A DNA stretch of 64,000 nt, taken from contig CM055870.1 in the NCBI GenBank assembly GCA_029582165.1, positions 12,448,332 to 12,512,331 of the forward strand, given 5' to 3'. This DNA comes from Portulaca oleracea. Its lineage: Eukaryota > Streptophyta > Magnoliopsida > Caryophyllales > Portulacaceae. The notes beneath the pieces are model-generated. The model ran no database searches and was not told where the DNA came from. It saw only the letters and a program-made list of their open reading frames with translations. Positions 12,101 to 27,100 of the stretch are shown piece after piece. How positions within the stretch are numbered: position 1 is the stretch's first letter; every line of letters starts with the position of its first letter. A program made the translations under genes and the position numbers.

Positions 12101-15100
12101 ACTTACACCAAAGGGCTCCAAAACTTCGGAGGACCCTTATGTCAGAAAGCTTGAAGAGAAGGTTGACTTGCTCACTAGGAGGATGATGAAAACTGATCCA
12201 ACCTTCACCGACCCTTGTATGGATTTTACCATCCCCAAACATTGTGTATCGAGAATAAGGGACAAGGTTGAGGTGCCAAACATGAAATTTAGACCCTCCG
12301 AAAATCCATCGCATCACTTGGAGGAATTCTTGAGGCTGGCTCCCCTCCATAAGGTAGACGAAGGTCTCTATACCACAGTCTTCCCTTCCACTCTAGAAGG
12401 TAAGGCCAAGGTATGGTACCAAAATCTACCCCAGCAAGTTAAGACCAACGCAGATGAGTTATTCAAAGCCTTCATAAGCCATTTCAGTCGCCTGAAGCAA
12501 AAGGAGGTCACTGTGGATGATTTAACTTCCATGAAACAAAAGGAGGATGAATCATTCCTCTCTTATTACGAGCGATGGCACTCCATGTTATCCAAATCGA
12601 AGTCCGTCCCTTCGTAATGCAACTAAGCACCTTCGCATAAGGAATCCATCCCCGCATCACTCGGCATTTTGGTTTCCAATCCATCAAAGACTTTGAGACT
12701 TTAAAGGACTTGTGTGTTCAAATTGCCGCTAACAAAGTGAAAAAGCACACAACATTCGTTGGAAAGGATCTAGCTCCAACAGGAGGGTCACTAGCACACC
12801 TAGCCCCCCTCAGAAAACTGTTGAGACTAATTCCATCCAACGAAGGCCATACACTCCGAGATTCGACTCTTACCACCCGCTGGATATGTCTTATGCCAGG
12901 GCATTGGAAAGGCTGGTGAAAAAGGGGGTCATCCAATTGCCCCTGCCGACCCCTGAACCTGAGGTTAAGCCTCCGAGGTGGGATGGGAACAAATACTGCA
13001 ACTTCCATCGCAGTCGAGGTCATGACACCGAAGTATGCTGGTCTTTGAAAAATAAGATCGAAGGGCTAATCCGAGACGGTGTTATACCTCCACCAAACCC
13101 GTCTCGAAAACCCAACAACAAAGAGAACCCATTGCCCAATCACACCAATGCCGTCTTTTTGGAGGAGAACGTCTTCGATCCGTCCCACTCATCACCGATA
13201 TGGGTCAATTTGTCTCGCTTCTTCTCCGCTACGTAAGAACTCATCATCAACGTATTTGGGACAGTGAAAGTGAAGAAGAAGGCGAAGAGTCCACTGACCT
13301 TGAAGCCAATAAGCATCCATTATATGACTCTTCTGACGAAGGAGGGGATGTGGAAGAAGTAACAATTCCTCAGGCTGCGGTTCTTACTCGGTCCGGCCGC
13401 TACTATAACAAGAATACTACCTTGCCAAAGAATGACTAATCCCAAACGACGGAATCCTCGCACTCCGCGAAGATCCTTTCTCACGCAGCTAAAGAAAACA
13501 AAGGCCAAGTCACAATTGGCAGCTCTTATGTGCTTCTCAAGACCATAGGCAACATCACTGGATGCCTTCAATAAGCTCATGGTCCCTACCTCAGCATCAC
13601 CAGAGGATATCATCTCGCATATCACCTCCGGGAAGCCTACCATCACCTTCGGGGATGAAGACTTACCCGAGGAGGGAGGTTCTCACAACAAAGCTCTTTA
13701 CCTCACCGCCATGTGCTCTACTCAAACCATACCACTTGTCCTCGTGGATAATGGTTCAGCCGTCAATGTCTGCCCATGGAGAACCGCACAAAAGTTAGGA
13801 GTTCAAAAACAGCATTTGACACAAAATACTGTTCAGCTGCGTGCATACGATAACTCCCCTCGCAAGTCACTAGGATCAATTGTGCTTCCCATCACCATGG
13901 ACTATATAAGCAAGAATGTTGAATTCGTCGTTCTCGATATTCCGGCTTCTTTCAACATGCTGTTGGGAAGGCCTTGGTTACATGAGTGCAATGCTGTCGC
14001 CTCTACCTTACACCAGAAGGTGAAATTAATCATTCAAGGCCAAGTAGTCACGATCTCAAGTAAACCCCTCAGCGCTGTTTTTGACCCCAAGAAACCCACA
14101 CTCGAAGTTGAACATAGCTCAGCTGACGAGGAGCTACACAACTTTGAGATGATAGCGGCTTTGAGCCAGGATCAAGCTCACTTTGACTTCGATCCCTACT
14201 CAAACCCTAATATCCATGCTATATTGAGGAAGCAAGGTCATTTTCCGGGGATGCCACTTGGCCGAAACCCCAAGAACAAGTTGGCGCCAAATTTCAAAGT
14301 GTTCAAGAATAAAGGAAGGTTCGGGCTAGGCTACAAACCAACTAAGGAGGAAGTAAGACTGACAAAGCTAGCCATGGCTAAACAGAAAAGGTTGGGCAAC
14401 CCTCCAACCCTATACCAAGTCAAGCCGTATCCGCGCACTCTTAATGGACAGTTCTTGAGAGAGGGGGATGACTTCCCTTATTACGGCTTCCCAGAACCAC
14501 ATTACCTAAAGTCTCAGGGTATCCAAGTGGCGGGGTTAGAAATCTTCAATGACTGTGCCGTCACCACAACCTCCATGTTCATCCCGCCTAGGAGAAATCG
14601 TCCACCTTTGGAATGGACCCACCTCGCTGGAGGCGGCATCTTTGGAATGCTCTTTGGGCAAGAAGCGCGCAAGGAAGAAGTCGTTGACCCAGTCATCGCT
14701 GCACTTTCCAACCCGAGCTTTGATCCAAGTCTGCTGATCGGAGAAGACGGCGGCCATCGTGAGATCACCTGGATCGACGATGAGGAGAATAAATTTACGC
14801 TTTCGTCAGAGGAGAGTTCAGAGGAGAGTCCGTCTCAAAGGTCATAGAGTCGTTCTAGTAGTCCTAAGTTGGCCTGGGGTTAACCCGAGTCCGTTGATGT
14901 ACCCATTTCTGCATTTAATAAGATAAACATTTCGCTTACTCGAATCAAGCAGCAACACCGATAATAAATATGATGAACCTTTAAAAGACCAAAATGAATT
15001 AACAGAGGCCATGGAAACATTTGAGGAGAAAATAGCATATCAAGATACCATAAGCATAAATGTAGGAACAAAGGACAACCCCTGGGAGCTCAAATTGGGT

Positions 15101-18100
15101 AAGTCCCTCACGGACAAGGAGCGGCAGGATTTTACAATACTTCTTAAGGAGTTTAAGGACGTGTTCGCGTGGTCGTATGAAGACATGCCCGGTATCGACA
15201 GGGATATCGCTGAACATACCCTTCCATTATATCCCGACGCTAAACCAGTGCGGCAAAAGGCTCGTAGAATTAAGCCAGATTGGTCAAAGAAGATCGAAGA
15301 TGAGGTAATGGAACAGTTGAAGGCCAAGTTTATACGGGCAGTGCACTACCCCGAGTGGGTAGCAAACATTGTTCCCGTTCCGAAGAAAGATGGGCGAGTG
15401 AGGGTATGTGTTGACTTTCGAGATTTGAACAAGGCCAGTCCAAAAGACAGCTTCCCCCTGCCTCATATCGACGTCCTGGTAGACAATACTTGCGGTCACG
15501 AACTGCTGTCCTTCATGGATGGCTACGCAGGGTATAACCAAATCAAAATGGCAGAGGAGGACATGGAGAAAACATCCTTCACCACTCCATGGGGTACGTA
15601 CTGTAATGCCTTTCGGCCTAAAGAATGCAGGGGCCACATATCAAGACCGCGAATACCCTTCTCCACGACATGATGCACAAAGAGGTGGAGGTATATGTGG
15701 ATGATATGATCGTCAAGTCCCAAACCAGGGAAGAGCATCTCCCCAATCTTCGTAAGTTCTTCCTTCGATTGAGAAAATACAACATGAGGCTCAATCCCCG
15801 AAAATGTGCATTTGGGGTTACATCAGGCAAGCTCCTAGGTTTCGTGGTCAGTCAACGCGGGATTGAGGTGGACCCATCAAAATCAAAGCAATACAAGAGA
15901 TGAAACCACCTAAGACAGAAAAGGAAATTCGAGGTTTCCTTGGTCGCGTACAATACATTTCCAAACTCACTATGACTTGTGAACCACTATTCAAGAAACT
16001 CAAGAAAGGAGCAAAGTGGAATGGGATGATCAGTGTCAAGCCTTTGACAAAATTAAAGAATACTTGACCCATGCCTCGCACTAAAGCCGCGGCATCAGAT
16101 GAGCCTCGCTCCTTTACCTCACAAGAACTAACTCAAAGAATGGGGCTATGTTGGCTCAAGAGGTAAAAGGAAAGGAGAGCGCCATCTATTACCTCAAGAA
16201 GAAGTTCTGATTGTGAGAGTCGATACACCAACATCAAAAATGGCTCTAGCATTGGTCCGCAACGAAGAAGCTTCGACATTATATGTTGTCACACGGTGCA
16301 TGTGATCGCTGAGTGCAACCCGGTCAAGTTCATCATGGAACAACCCACAATCAATAATCGCATAGCTCGATGGGTAGTTATGTTATCAGAGTTCAGCTTA
16401 AAGTTCGTGCCTCAAAAGTCTATCAAAGGAAGGGCCATCTCGGACTTTCTAGTCGATTTCCTTGTCGAACCTCCAAGCACCAACTTGAGTTCCTGCACGA
16501 AGAAGTCTTTCATACGGACGAGATCACGCGGGAAATGTATTTTGATGGCGCTTCTAACCAAAATGGGATGTGGCGCAGGGTACTCTTGATATCACCAAGG
16601 AGAGCATCATCCCGTTTCTGTTAAACTCGAATTCAATGCAACCAACAACGCGGCCGAATATGAAGCCTGCATCATCGGGTTACAAGTGGCGTTAGTTATA
16701 GGAGTAAAGCACATCAGAGTGTTTGGTGACTCTAGTCTTATCATCAATCAAGCCAAGAACGCTCGGAAGGTCGAAACGAATCTTTGGTGGCTTATCAACG
16801 ACGGCTGTTAGACTTGGCGACGCAATTTGAGCACGTTGAATTCAAGTACCTACCAAGAGATAATAATGAGTTGGCAGACGCCTTAGCTAAACTCTCCTCC
16901 ATGATAGCTATGCCAGTAGGAATTTACGAATTTCCTATAACGATAGAGCGCGACTAACCCGCCTATGTGTACTCCATAGAAGAACCCATCGAGACTCAAA
17001 TGCATGGTTCTTCGATATTTATACGCATTTGACAAAAGGAGATTATCCCCGAGGTCGATTCTAAAGTGCAAAGAGCGATCGAATGATGGCAAGACACATC
17101 GCATCATTCACGATCGACTTTACAAGAAGACCGCTACGGCATTAACCTACTGCGTTGATACCAAGTCAGCAGAAGAATTAATGACCTCCATACATGGAGG
17201 AGAGTGACCACACATGAATGGCAGAATGTTAGCAAAAAAGATTCAAAGAGCAGGCTATTTCTGGTCAACCATGGAGGCCGACTGTCTCAACTTCGTTAGG
17301 AAATGTGCCAAGTGTCAAGAATACGCCAATCTACAGCATCAGCCATCTTCCTATCTCACCACATTAACATCCCCTTGGCCATTCTCAGTCTGGGGTATAG
17401 ATATCATTGGGAAGATACATCCAACAGGCACTGGAGGACATGAATATGTATTGGTAGCTGTTGATTACTTTACCAAGTGGGTAGAAGTCGCTCCTATGCA
17501 AAACTCACCTCAAGCATGTAGCTAAATTCATCCTAAACAATATCATTTGTAGATACGGGTGCCACACGAGATCATCTGATAATCGGAGCCATTTCAGAAG
17601 GAGGTCAAGTATTGTTGGCTAAGTACAAGATCAAGCATCACAAGTCCTCGCCTACAGCCCCAAACTAATGGAGTGGTAGAGGCGACCAACAAAACTCTCG
17701 CAGGATCATTAAGAAAACAAAGAAGAACATACAAGGATTGGCCCGATAAGCTTCCTTCGCTTTATGGGGATATAGGACTTCAATTCGAACAGAACGGAGC
17801 AAGCCCTTTTGCCTTGGTTTACTGAATGGAAGCAAGATTTCCATTGAACTCGCCATACCATCACTCCGCATACTTGCCGAAAGTCAACTACCGGAAGCTG
17901 AATGGGCTAGGGCCAGATATGAAGAGTTGACGCTTATTGACGAAAGAAGGCTCAGGGCCTTACACAATGTGCACTTGTATCAGGCTCGCATGGCTAGGGC
18001 TTTTAACAGGAAGGTTAAGGATCGGGTTCTTCAAGAAGGAGATTTAGTGCTTAAGGAAATGAGAGCACCCATTCAGGATCCAAGGGGTAAATTCGCGCTA

Positions 18101-21100
18101 ATCGAAAGTACCTTATGTCATTAAACAAATTCTACAGGGGGGAGCTGCTTAGTCACCATAGAAGGAGAAGAATTGATACAGCCCACCAACCTAGACCAGT
18201 TGAAGAAGTTTTACGCATAACGAGGTCGATTGAATCGGCCAAGCAACTAGAAGGAGGATTTCTAGACACTTGGCCATACTAAGCGATTCAAGCTTCATGA
18301 TGGGCCTCATGGAACCTGACGGCTTTTAGGAAGCCACGCCTCAAACAGATTTGGGCTGTGTATTGGCTTTAATTTTGTAAATTGTGCAAAGGGAAGACCT
18401 CGTTGTATTAACGACTGCTATTATTTATAAAGGAGAAATTCATTACAATACTTGGTCTTTCGAATAATGTTGCAATCACCCTAATTGTAACTAATAAAGG
18501 TTCAGCTAAAATATTATTAAAAAAAAAATCAAAAAAAAAATCAAAAAAAAAAAAAGAGTAAATTGACACACAGTTTCAGGCCTGTTTCATCTTCTTCTTA
18601 TCAGCAGACTTTGGTCCAACCCCGGTCTCGTTGGTGTCACTAGTCCCTCCCTCAGTGTCCTTAGGACGGTATCTCTTCTTCTCATTCTCCTGAAAGGCTT
18701 TTCCTTTTCAAGATTTTCAGAACGCCAAGCCCGCCCTTCACATCGCTTTAGGGCCCAATCGATCTTTCACAGTGATCCTGGGACCCAAGCGCTGTAATAC
18801 ATCAGCCTTAGGGCCCAGCCTATCTGTCGCAGCAGCTTTCAGATTCTGTCTAGTTTCCTCGGCTCTTCTTGTTACCACCACTACCGCCACCAATCTTGAT
18901 AGCTGTGAACAATCGTTTGGCACGCACGTGCTTTCGAGGAGTACGAACAATGGGCCGCTTCTCCCAATATTTCACCAAGATTCAACGACACTCTTCTTGA
19001 GATGGATTAACTTTGGGCATCATGAATCTTGTCAGAATACGTTGCCTCAACCCCATTTGTCTCATGCCCGCTCGGGAAATAGAATGTCAAATGTGAAGGC
19101 ATGACGCACACGTAGGGGTTTCTTTGATCGGTGATGTACTGGAATGTGCGATTTCAATCCACCATCATCGTGATCTCTTCAGTTTCTTCGATCGACCCAT
19201 TCAAGATCGATTGACGCCGATATTTCCTCTTAAGTTCGCCAACGCTGGCAGATTCCGCTTTTCACTGTGCTAAGGTGTGCTCCATTAACCAAACTCGTGC
19301 TACAAAATAAGTTATGTAGTGCAAAAAAAAAAAAAAAAAACGCCACTCGCAAAATCGAGGGCTACCGCGAAATCATGCTCGGTCGAGTCATCAAGGCACA
19401 TCGTTTCTAAGATCACCGTGCCGGATTGTAACCGCGAGCCATATCCTCAACCACATAGATCAGATTCGCGGGACCAGTCCTTCGGCCACCATGGTAAAAG
19501 CAGAACTCTCCCAGCAGGCATAATACCAAGGCCCTCACACGTATCACGGGCCCGTACTCCAAAGTCTCGGGGGCTTGGAAGTATTCCACTATGGTTTGAA
19601 AGTGCACCTTATCCCCTATTATCGCACTACCCATTACCCTAGAGGGGAGGCATAGCAGCTCTTTATATTCCTTCCTCACATCAGTAGCCAATGGAGGCAC
19701 TACTGATGGAGCATAATGATTCGTCCCAAGGATAGAAGACCATTCTTCAGGAAAAGGAACCAATTCCTGCATGTTGAATCTAAACACATGGAATTCCTTA
19801 TCCCAGAAGGTTTCAGCAGCGCGCAGGAAATCCCAATCTATTTTCACTTGCCTCAAGCTAAGCAGAGATGTCAGCTTATACCTCCCCAATTCCCTCTTTT
19901 CTTCTTTGGACAAGGTACTCATCCAAGTAGCTAACTTCTTTTCGAAAGCCATAAGGTCGGAAGGACAGAGCTGTTATAATCCGGGCGAGTTGGTTGCGGC
20001 AGCGCACCCAGAACTGGGACGGGTTTTGGGTTGATTTTTGTGGCGGCAGAACTGAGACGGGTTGTTTGTTTTTCTGGCGGGTAAAAATAGCAGTGGCTTT
20101 GCGGTCTGTGGCAGGAACTTGGACGGGTTTGTCTTTCTAGTGAAGAGGCTTTGAGGTGTGTGATGGTATGTGTTGGGAGGAGGATGTATTTATAGTAGAG
20201 AACCCAGACGGGTTTTGCCCAAGCCGAGCCTAAGTCGGAAACGGAACGTCGGTCATCCGAATCCGCGTAGGAGATGAACTGTCGATTACACAAGCCCAAA
20301 TAGCAAACAACCCAGACGGGTTTTTGGGCTTCTATTCAAAATATGTCGGCTGCCCTGCAAACAACCCAGACGGGTTCCTGGCCCAAGTGGGACTCCAATT
20401 GGGCTAAATGTCAGACGGGTTCTGGGCCAAATGGGACTCCATTTGGGCTTATGTCAGACGGAGTGCTTAGTCTTTTGATTCGATCAAGAAGCTTCTTTAG
20501 CTCTATTTTGGGTCATAATGCGGGTCCGCGAGATAACTATGTGTCTTCGTTAGCCCTGAAACTGTAGTTCGAATTTACTTATAATACTTAATGTTTCGTT
20601 TTTTCTTTTTATCATCTTTTTCGTTTGGGGATGTGGGAATGATCCCACCATGTTAGTCGCATATTGCATAAGTCTCCCACCATGTTAGTCGCATATCGCA
20701 TTGCATAAGTCTCCCGTCATGTAGGTCACATGTTGCATTGCATGAGCATCATATCAGTTTTAGTCATAAGGTTAAAAAAAATTAAAAAAAAAGAGAGTCC
20801 ATGACCTTTTTCTAAAAATTGACCTTTTTCCCGGCTTAACTTGCTTCACTTAGGAAAATCTAGATGAGATCTCAAAAGTTTTCAAAACCTTTTCTTCAAG
20901 CTCTTGATTTTGAGACAAGTTATAGAAGACGATCTGCTTTGACTATCTTAGAAGGTATAAACGTGCCGCAAATCTTTGGGCTAAGCTTAGTTGATTGAGC
21001 CCGTCCCGTGAGTCCACATTGCCTAAATTCTTGAATTGATTACTTTCATCAATTCCATGATCCCTTGAGCGACTCATCCATTAGTTGCATCTCTAGAACT

Positions 21101-24100
21101 TGTTTTGCATCTTGCTTGAGACTACAGATTTGCATTGCACGCTGTGACAAAATGATTGAGGCATTCGATTTTCTTTTTAAGCTACATAGCCAAATAGCCT
21201 TCCCTGCATTGTATTTACCGTTCTTTTTGCCCCGCTTAGCCTTTGCTCACCCTTTTTTTTTCATGATTGAACCCTGACAATACAAGCCTTAGCCTATGAT
21301 ATCCAAGACTCTTGAGCCTTGCTTGATTGGAAGAGAGTCTCATTTTGGAAGGAACAATGGGTTTGGTGTGAGCAAAATGTGAAGTCCGGGAGAATCGAAA
21401 GTCCCATATCTTGAGTAAATTTGGTTATCTTTGCTCAAAGTCGAGGTTGTAATAGAAATTTCTTCTCCCTGATCACCCAAAAAAAAAATCAAACAAAAAA
21501 AAATTCAAAAAAAAATAAAAGGGCGGTTAGGGAGATTCAACTTAAAGTCCAGAAAACTTTGACTCGGTTGTATTCGGTTGAGATGTTTTAGGATGGAAGA
21601 TGAAACGCTTTGCATACATTAAGTGAGAAGGAGAGTTTAGAGGATTTCATTGAAAATCAATCCGAGCATGGCTTTTAACTCCTCATTCCCAAATTTTACC
21701 GCTCCTTACCTAACCTAAGCCCCATAACGAAAAAGTCCTTTTGATTGTCACTTGTGCATTGCATACCAAGAGTGGAGAGAGGTTCTACCAAGCTTATGGT
21801 AGTTTGCTTCTATTGGTTTGAGCATGAGAGAAACTCACATACATATTCAAAATTGAGTGTTTGAGTGTTCATTTCTTCTGTGTGAGGTTCGCTCTTTACG
21901 GCTAGCTTACGCCCATAACCAACCACAAGATATTTGCATTGTTCTTCGACTGGTGGACTTATGCGTCTGAGTTACTTGTCCTCTCCCTTAAGATTCGAAA
22001 ACTTCTTCCTATCTCTTTCGAACTGAGTTTTGATCTTGTCCAGATTAATCTTTGTGCTTGCTTGTTAGTTCGACTTTGTGTTGATCGAAAATCCTTTATC
22101 CCGGATTGTTTTCAGCAGTAGAAAGTCATAATTGCATTGCAAAACACCATCATTACATGAGCATTGCATCAACAGTCTGCATTAGTACATAAGTATAGAA
22201 AAATGCACTTAGTACATCATCGCATAGCATTGTCCTAAGTACACAGCAAAGAGTCGATCAAAGATAGCATAAGAATCCTGCAGACGATCATTCTCGATCG
22301 TCATCACGCTGACCTGCGTGTCGCCACCGCCACTAGCGTTATCACCCATGGGCTCCGCTCACTCAAGTAAGTGTCCCATTGGTAGTAGGAGGAGTCTACC
22401 ACTCGTATCACCGCTGGCCGGACAGTGCAACACCGGTATCACCTGCGTTAAGCCAAGAATGTTCGGGAACTTGCCACTCTTGGTTACCTCCAGGCCACCC
22501 CTGTGGAGCAGGCCAAGAGGTTCTTACTACGGACTCTGGGATGGGCCACCCTGACCATTCCTGGGTTTGCGTTCCCCCATCCGCATAATCGAGGTCGCTC
22601 AAACCCTTGCGAAGGGTAACGGAACAATCGGTTGAGACGGAAGCGATGAGGCGCCATCCGCGAGTGCGGTTATACCCCATAGATGCACCGAATCATCGCG
22701 GCACCACGGTAGGATCGACCGCCCCAAAGGAAGTGCCAAAACCCAAATCCACAGTCGGTGCAGGAGCGTACTCGGGCATTCCATAGGGGTACTGAGGCGA
22801 AGGATGAGAAGGTTGGCGCCCCGAATGATGAGATTCTGGAGGAGTACCCAAATACAGTGAAATGCCTTCCGCCGCCACTCGCAGCTCCGCCGACAGCGCT
22901 AGACTCGGAGCACGTCTCCACCATAAAGCTGGGAGTGCCACGCCGAGAGCCGCGGCTCCGGCGAGAATTCCCATGATCATGAGACCCCGCCTGGTGCCCG
23001 CGCCCACCTAAAGACATGGATGATATACTGTTCTCCACAGACCGATGAAAGTCGTGGCCAAAGTCCGTATCTCCACAGCGAGAACTGGTCGAATGACTAT
23101 CTTCAAACAAGATACCTTTCCCGCGATCATCGTGCGCCGGTGTACCCGTGCTCCGCCTACTCCTTTCCCCGTGCCTTCGGAGAGCACCATCACCCCCATA
23201 AGACCGCCTCGCGTCGGCCATAAAGGAAGAATGTCGAGGAGGGTCAATCCGCTCCGACCGGCCACGAGGCACCTGCGCGTCCGAACGGCGAGGAGGATCC
23301 ACAGGACGAGACTGTACCTCGTCATCCACGTCCGCATCCCCGACCACAGAACCTGCAAGGTCTTTCTCGCGAGCCCATTTAAGCGTGAAATAATTCTTGA
23401 GAAAGCCCTTCGCTTGCTTCCATCGCCACTGCACAGAATGAGGAAAATCGGTCAAAGATTGAGCGAATTGCAACTAAGCAAGGAAAAGATGGGAATCACC
23501 TACCGGCTTTTCCATGATCTTCTCTAATTCTGGTTTGATGTCCTCGCTTGTCGCCCTCGGATAGCCACAAACTGTGTCCCTAGAGCTACTTTGGCTCTTC
23601 TCGTCATCCTTGCAATAGGGCCCCAACTGCAACAAACAAAGAACTGGTCACATTGGGCAGTAATAGAAGGGGTATGAAAAGAATAAATGGAGGTCTTCTT
23701 CCCCACCTTTCGGAATGCCAGGCGGTCCCGATATTGTTCCCATTCTTCCCAGAATTGTTCGGGCGATGCCACCGATGCGTGGTTAGTATACCAAGAACCC
23801 GTCTTGGCTGCTACAAATGCCTCGGCATGCAAGGCTCGCGGATCGCTCATCGTCTCGGGAGGGTCCGACAGATTATCCACCTTTCATGACCTGTGGTTTG
23901 CCTCGTAAACCTCTCACCAAGGCTCCAGACCCAACCGGACGGGCTCTCGATCACCAAGCGCAGGGTACTATCCCTATGCGCCGCATTTCGTGAAGGGACA
24001 AAATCTTGTGGAACATTGAAGCCAACCCAGGCATTCCAATTGACGTCATCCTGCATAAGTAAAGGAAACATGAGCCCTAAAGAAATTCAAGAGAAATCAC

Positions 24101-27100
24101 ATGAAAGATGTACCTCATCAAGATGATCCAGGATGCGGCGCAGCTCATCCAAACTCCCAAATGGCTTCTTCTTTTGCTCGAGGTAGTTCTTGTGCCACCG
24201 CTCACACTTGCACCGTCTCGAGCATGTCGGGTAGGATGGCGAATCCTTTAATATACCTGCACTTCATACCGCAAATACAATACCAAGGCTCACGATATAG
24301 GAAAAGAGAGAAAAGCATGTAAAAGAGAAGGCCTCAAGATTACCTCGAGCACCTTCCACACGCCGCCGCTCATCTCCGCGGACTCTGGCATGAAGAATGG
24401 GTCCACATCAAGAGTGCCGCACACCAACGCCGAAGCCGAATGAAGTTGCATGCAGCCTTTGGCCCGGGTGAATGACTTGCTCTAGGTCGAGGAGATTCTT
24501 CATCCAGGTCAAATAAACATCATCACCTCGATTGGCAAACATTGTGGCAGAGATGAAGTATGCCAGGAAAATAAAGCGACGCTGAAACTCATCCATATGA
24601 GTAAAGTCAGCGGAAGTGATGACAGCTTCGAAGGAACCGTAAGAGAGTTTCATCTTTCGACCAAATCGGCGCCGTTCGAGCACCGGCTCTAATAGTTCCA
24701 TCACCTGGTCTGGCACAACAGGGTCGAATTCTACGTCTTGACCACCCCAGCGTAGCCCGGTAATCATCACAAAATCAACGGGTGTTATGGTCATTTCTCC
24801 TACCGGGAGGTGGAAGGTGTTTGTAGAATCCCAGAATCTCTCCGCAAGCGCACGCCCCATTACCCGTGGTGTGCAAGGTTCCCAGGCCTTAACACATTTC
24901 CAGAAGAGGTCGAGTCCTGACTCTTCCAAAAGTGTAAGCGCCCAGTTGTCTTCTGCAAAATGCTCCACCACCTTGATTGGCTTCCGCATATTGCCGCTAG
25001 TCCTAAGGGAGTCTTCCTGAAAATCCAACATAAAAATTCAAAAAAAGACAAGTCCCTACGGCAGCCTATCAAGTGACCTCTAGTTTAGCAAAAGCTAAGT
25101 TGGACTTCCACTAAACTAGGGGGCTAAAAAAAAAAACAAATCATCTTTTGGCCCAAATAAAGAGCCCAACACAGGTACTATGGTCACACTACCCCAATGT
25201 CGTTTTGGGCCTCACTGATTCCTACCAACCAACATCTAGAACCCAGACGGGTTCTCTCTCGAGAGGAGCTGGCCTCGCTTACGCCTCTGGCCTCTTTTGT
25301 AAACCCAGCGGTTTCCTAATGAGGCTTGGGCCTCACTTTTCGGCCCACTCAAGACAATCAGCCTGCTTACACCTGCCAAGAGCGCTAACATAGACATGTG
25401 TTCTCGCAAAGGGGTTTTGGCCCAAGAAGGTCAGGCCTCACTATTTCCGGCCCAACCAACAATAACGCAGCCGGGTTCTACCAAGGGGGCTGGGTTTGGG
25501 CCTCACTTTTTCGGCCCGACTAAAGCTGGGCCTCGTTTTTGGACAAAAAAAAACACAGCCGGGTTTTAGTGGAGATTGGGCCTTGTGTTTCATGCCCATC
25601 CATTTAAGTTGGGCCTCACTTAAACCAGAACTCAGACGGGTTCTGTAGTTCTCAAATCGGGCCAAGTTGTACGGGCTCACGAATAAAAGGTTGGCCCACC
25701 CAAGAAAAAGGGGAACCGAGCCGGGTTCTTAGCAGAAAAATGGGTTCGGCTACTTCAAACTCAGACGGGTTCTCTGCAAGGGGGCTGGGTTTAGGTTGGG
25801 CCTCGCTGTTTCAGGCCCAATTAAAACTGGGCCTCGTCTTCTTCGGGCAAAACGCAGCCGGGTTTTTTTTAGGGCTGGCCCATTTTTTTTCTTTCAGCCC
25901 AACTCAGAAAAAAAAAAGAAAGATAGAAAAGTGGGAACTGGGACGGGTTTCTGTTTGGCCCATTTTTCTTTCAGCCCAACTCAGAAAAAAAAAGAAAGAT
26001 AGAAAAGTGGGAACTGGGACGGGTTTCTGTTTTTTTCTCACATGGCCTCGTTTTTGCGGGGCTAGCTTAAGATAGGATCGGCTTATCATTTACGGTGCTC
26101 TAAAGATCGATTTGAACAATACGGGTAATTGACATAAATTACTTCAACAATATTAGCTAAATCAACAAGTTAGAATTTAAACATTTCTACTTGCAAATTT
26201 ATGCTACAATTAGAGAGCAAAGTCAAGAAGAAGACATTACCCGGACATGTGAATGCTTATGCCATACATGATTCCATGGTTCGGGCACCAATTCCGACGG
26301 TTCAATGGCCGGGAGTCCATGTCACGGAGGACATTTCATGTGCCCAGTTTGCCGCATGGGGTTGAACGGGCGGATTCCTAGTTTTCCTAACCATTGTTTC
26401 CTAACTAGAAAATAAGTGATTTTGAGCAAGGAAGAGAGAGAAGCAATGGAATGAGAGTGAAGAGAGCTTGAAGTGTGAGATTAAGGGGAAGAGGATGCCC
26501 CCTTTTATAGGGAAGATGGATGCACACCTACCACACAAATGGCCAAGCGGCGGGTCCCAAGCATCCGGATAATGGAAAGCATGCATTGGCCGGAAATCTA
26601 TCCATAAGTCTATCCATGCATTGGCCAAGAGAAGAAAAAAGAAAACAGAAGCCGCTGGCCATGTCGACACCGCCAATGTAACGCATTTGGCCCAGATTGA
26701 TCTCAGACGGGTTTTCTGAGCCCAACTTACCGCAAAAACGCAGACGGGTTTCTCTGAGCCTAACTTACCGCAAAAACGCAGACGGGTTCTCTCGAGCCCA
26801 AAAAACCGGCCCAGTTCCGGAAAGAATGCAGACAGAACCAGCCCAGATAACCTACCAACTTACCTCGGCAATTATTCAATCGACGGGTTCCTAGCACTCA
26901 CCAGTCCACTCGAACTTGGACGGGTTCTCGCAGCAACCCAAGCTTGTAATCAAAAGCCAAAACGAGCCCAAGTTCGTGCTCTAGTTCAAGCTCAAAGCAA
27001 TGACAAATTTCAGCCCACTTCCGAGAGCTAAAGCACGATTGACGGGTAAATTCTCTAACTCGTTCTGATTGTCATATAAACTAATGCCCTCCTCCTCTGC

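Noticed and set aside
22693..23527. Plus-strand and alternative frames across 22.7-23.5 kb as separate genes
   Set aside because: High GC leaves all six frames open. The minus-strand frame continues the antisense PMD gene and has the better context.
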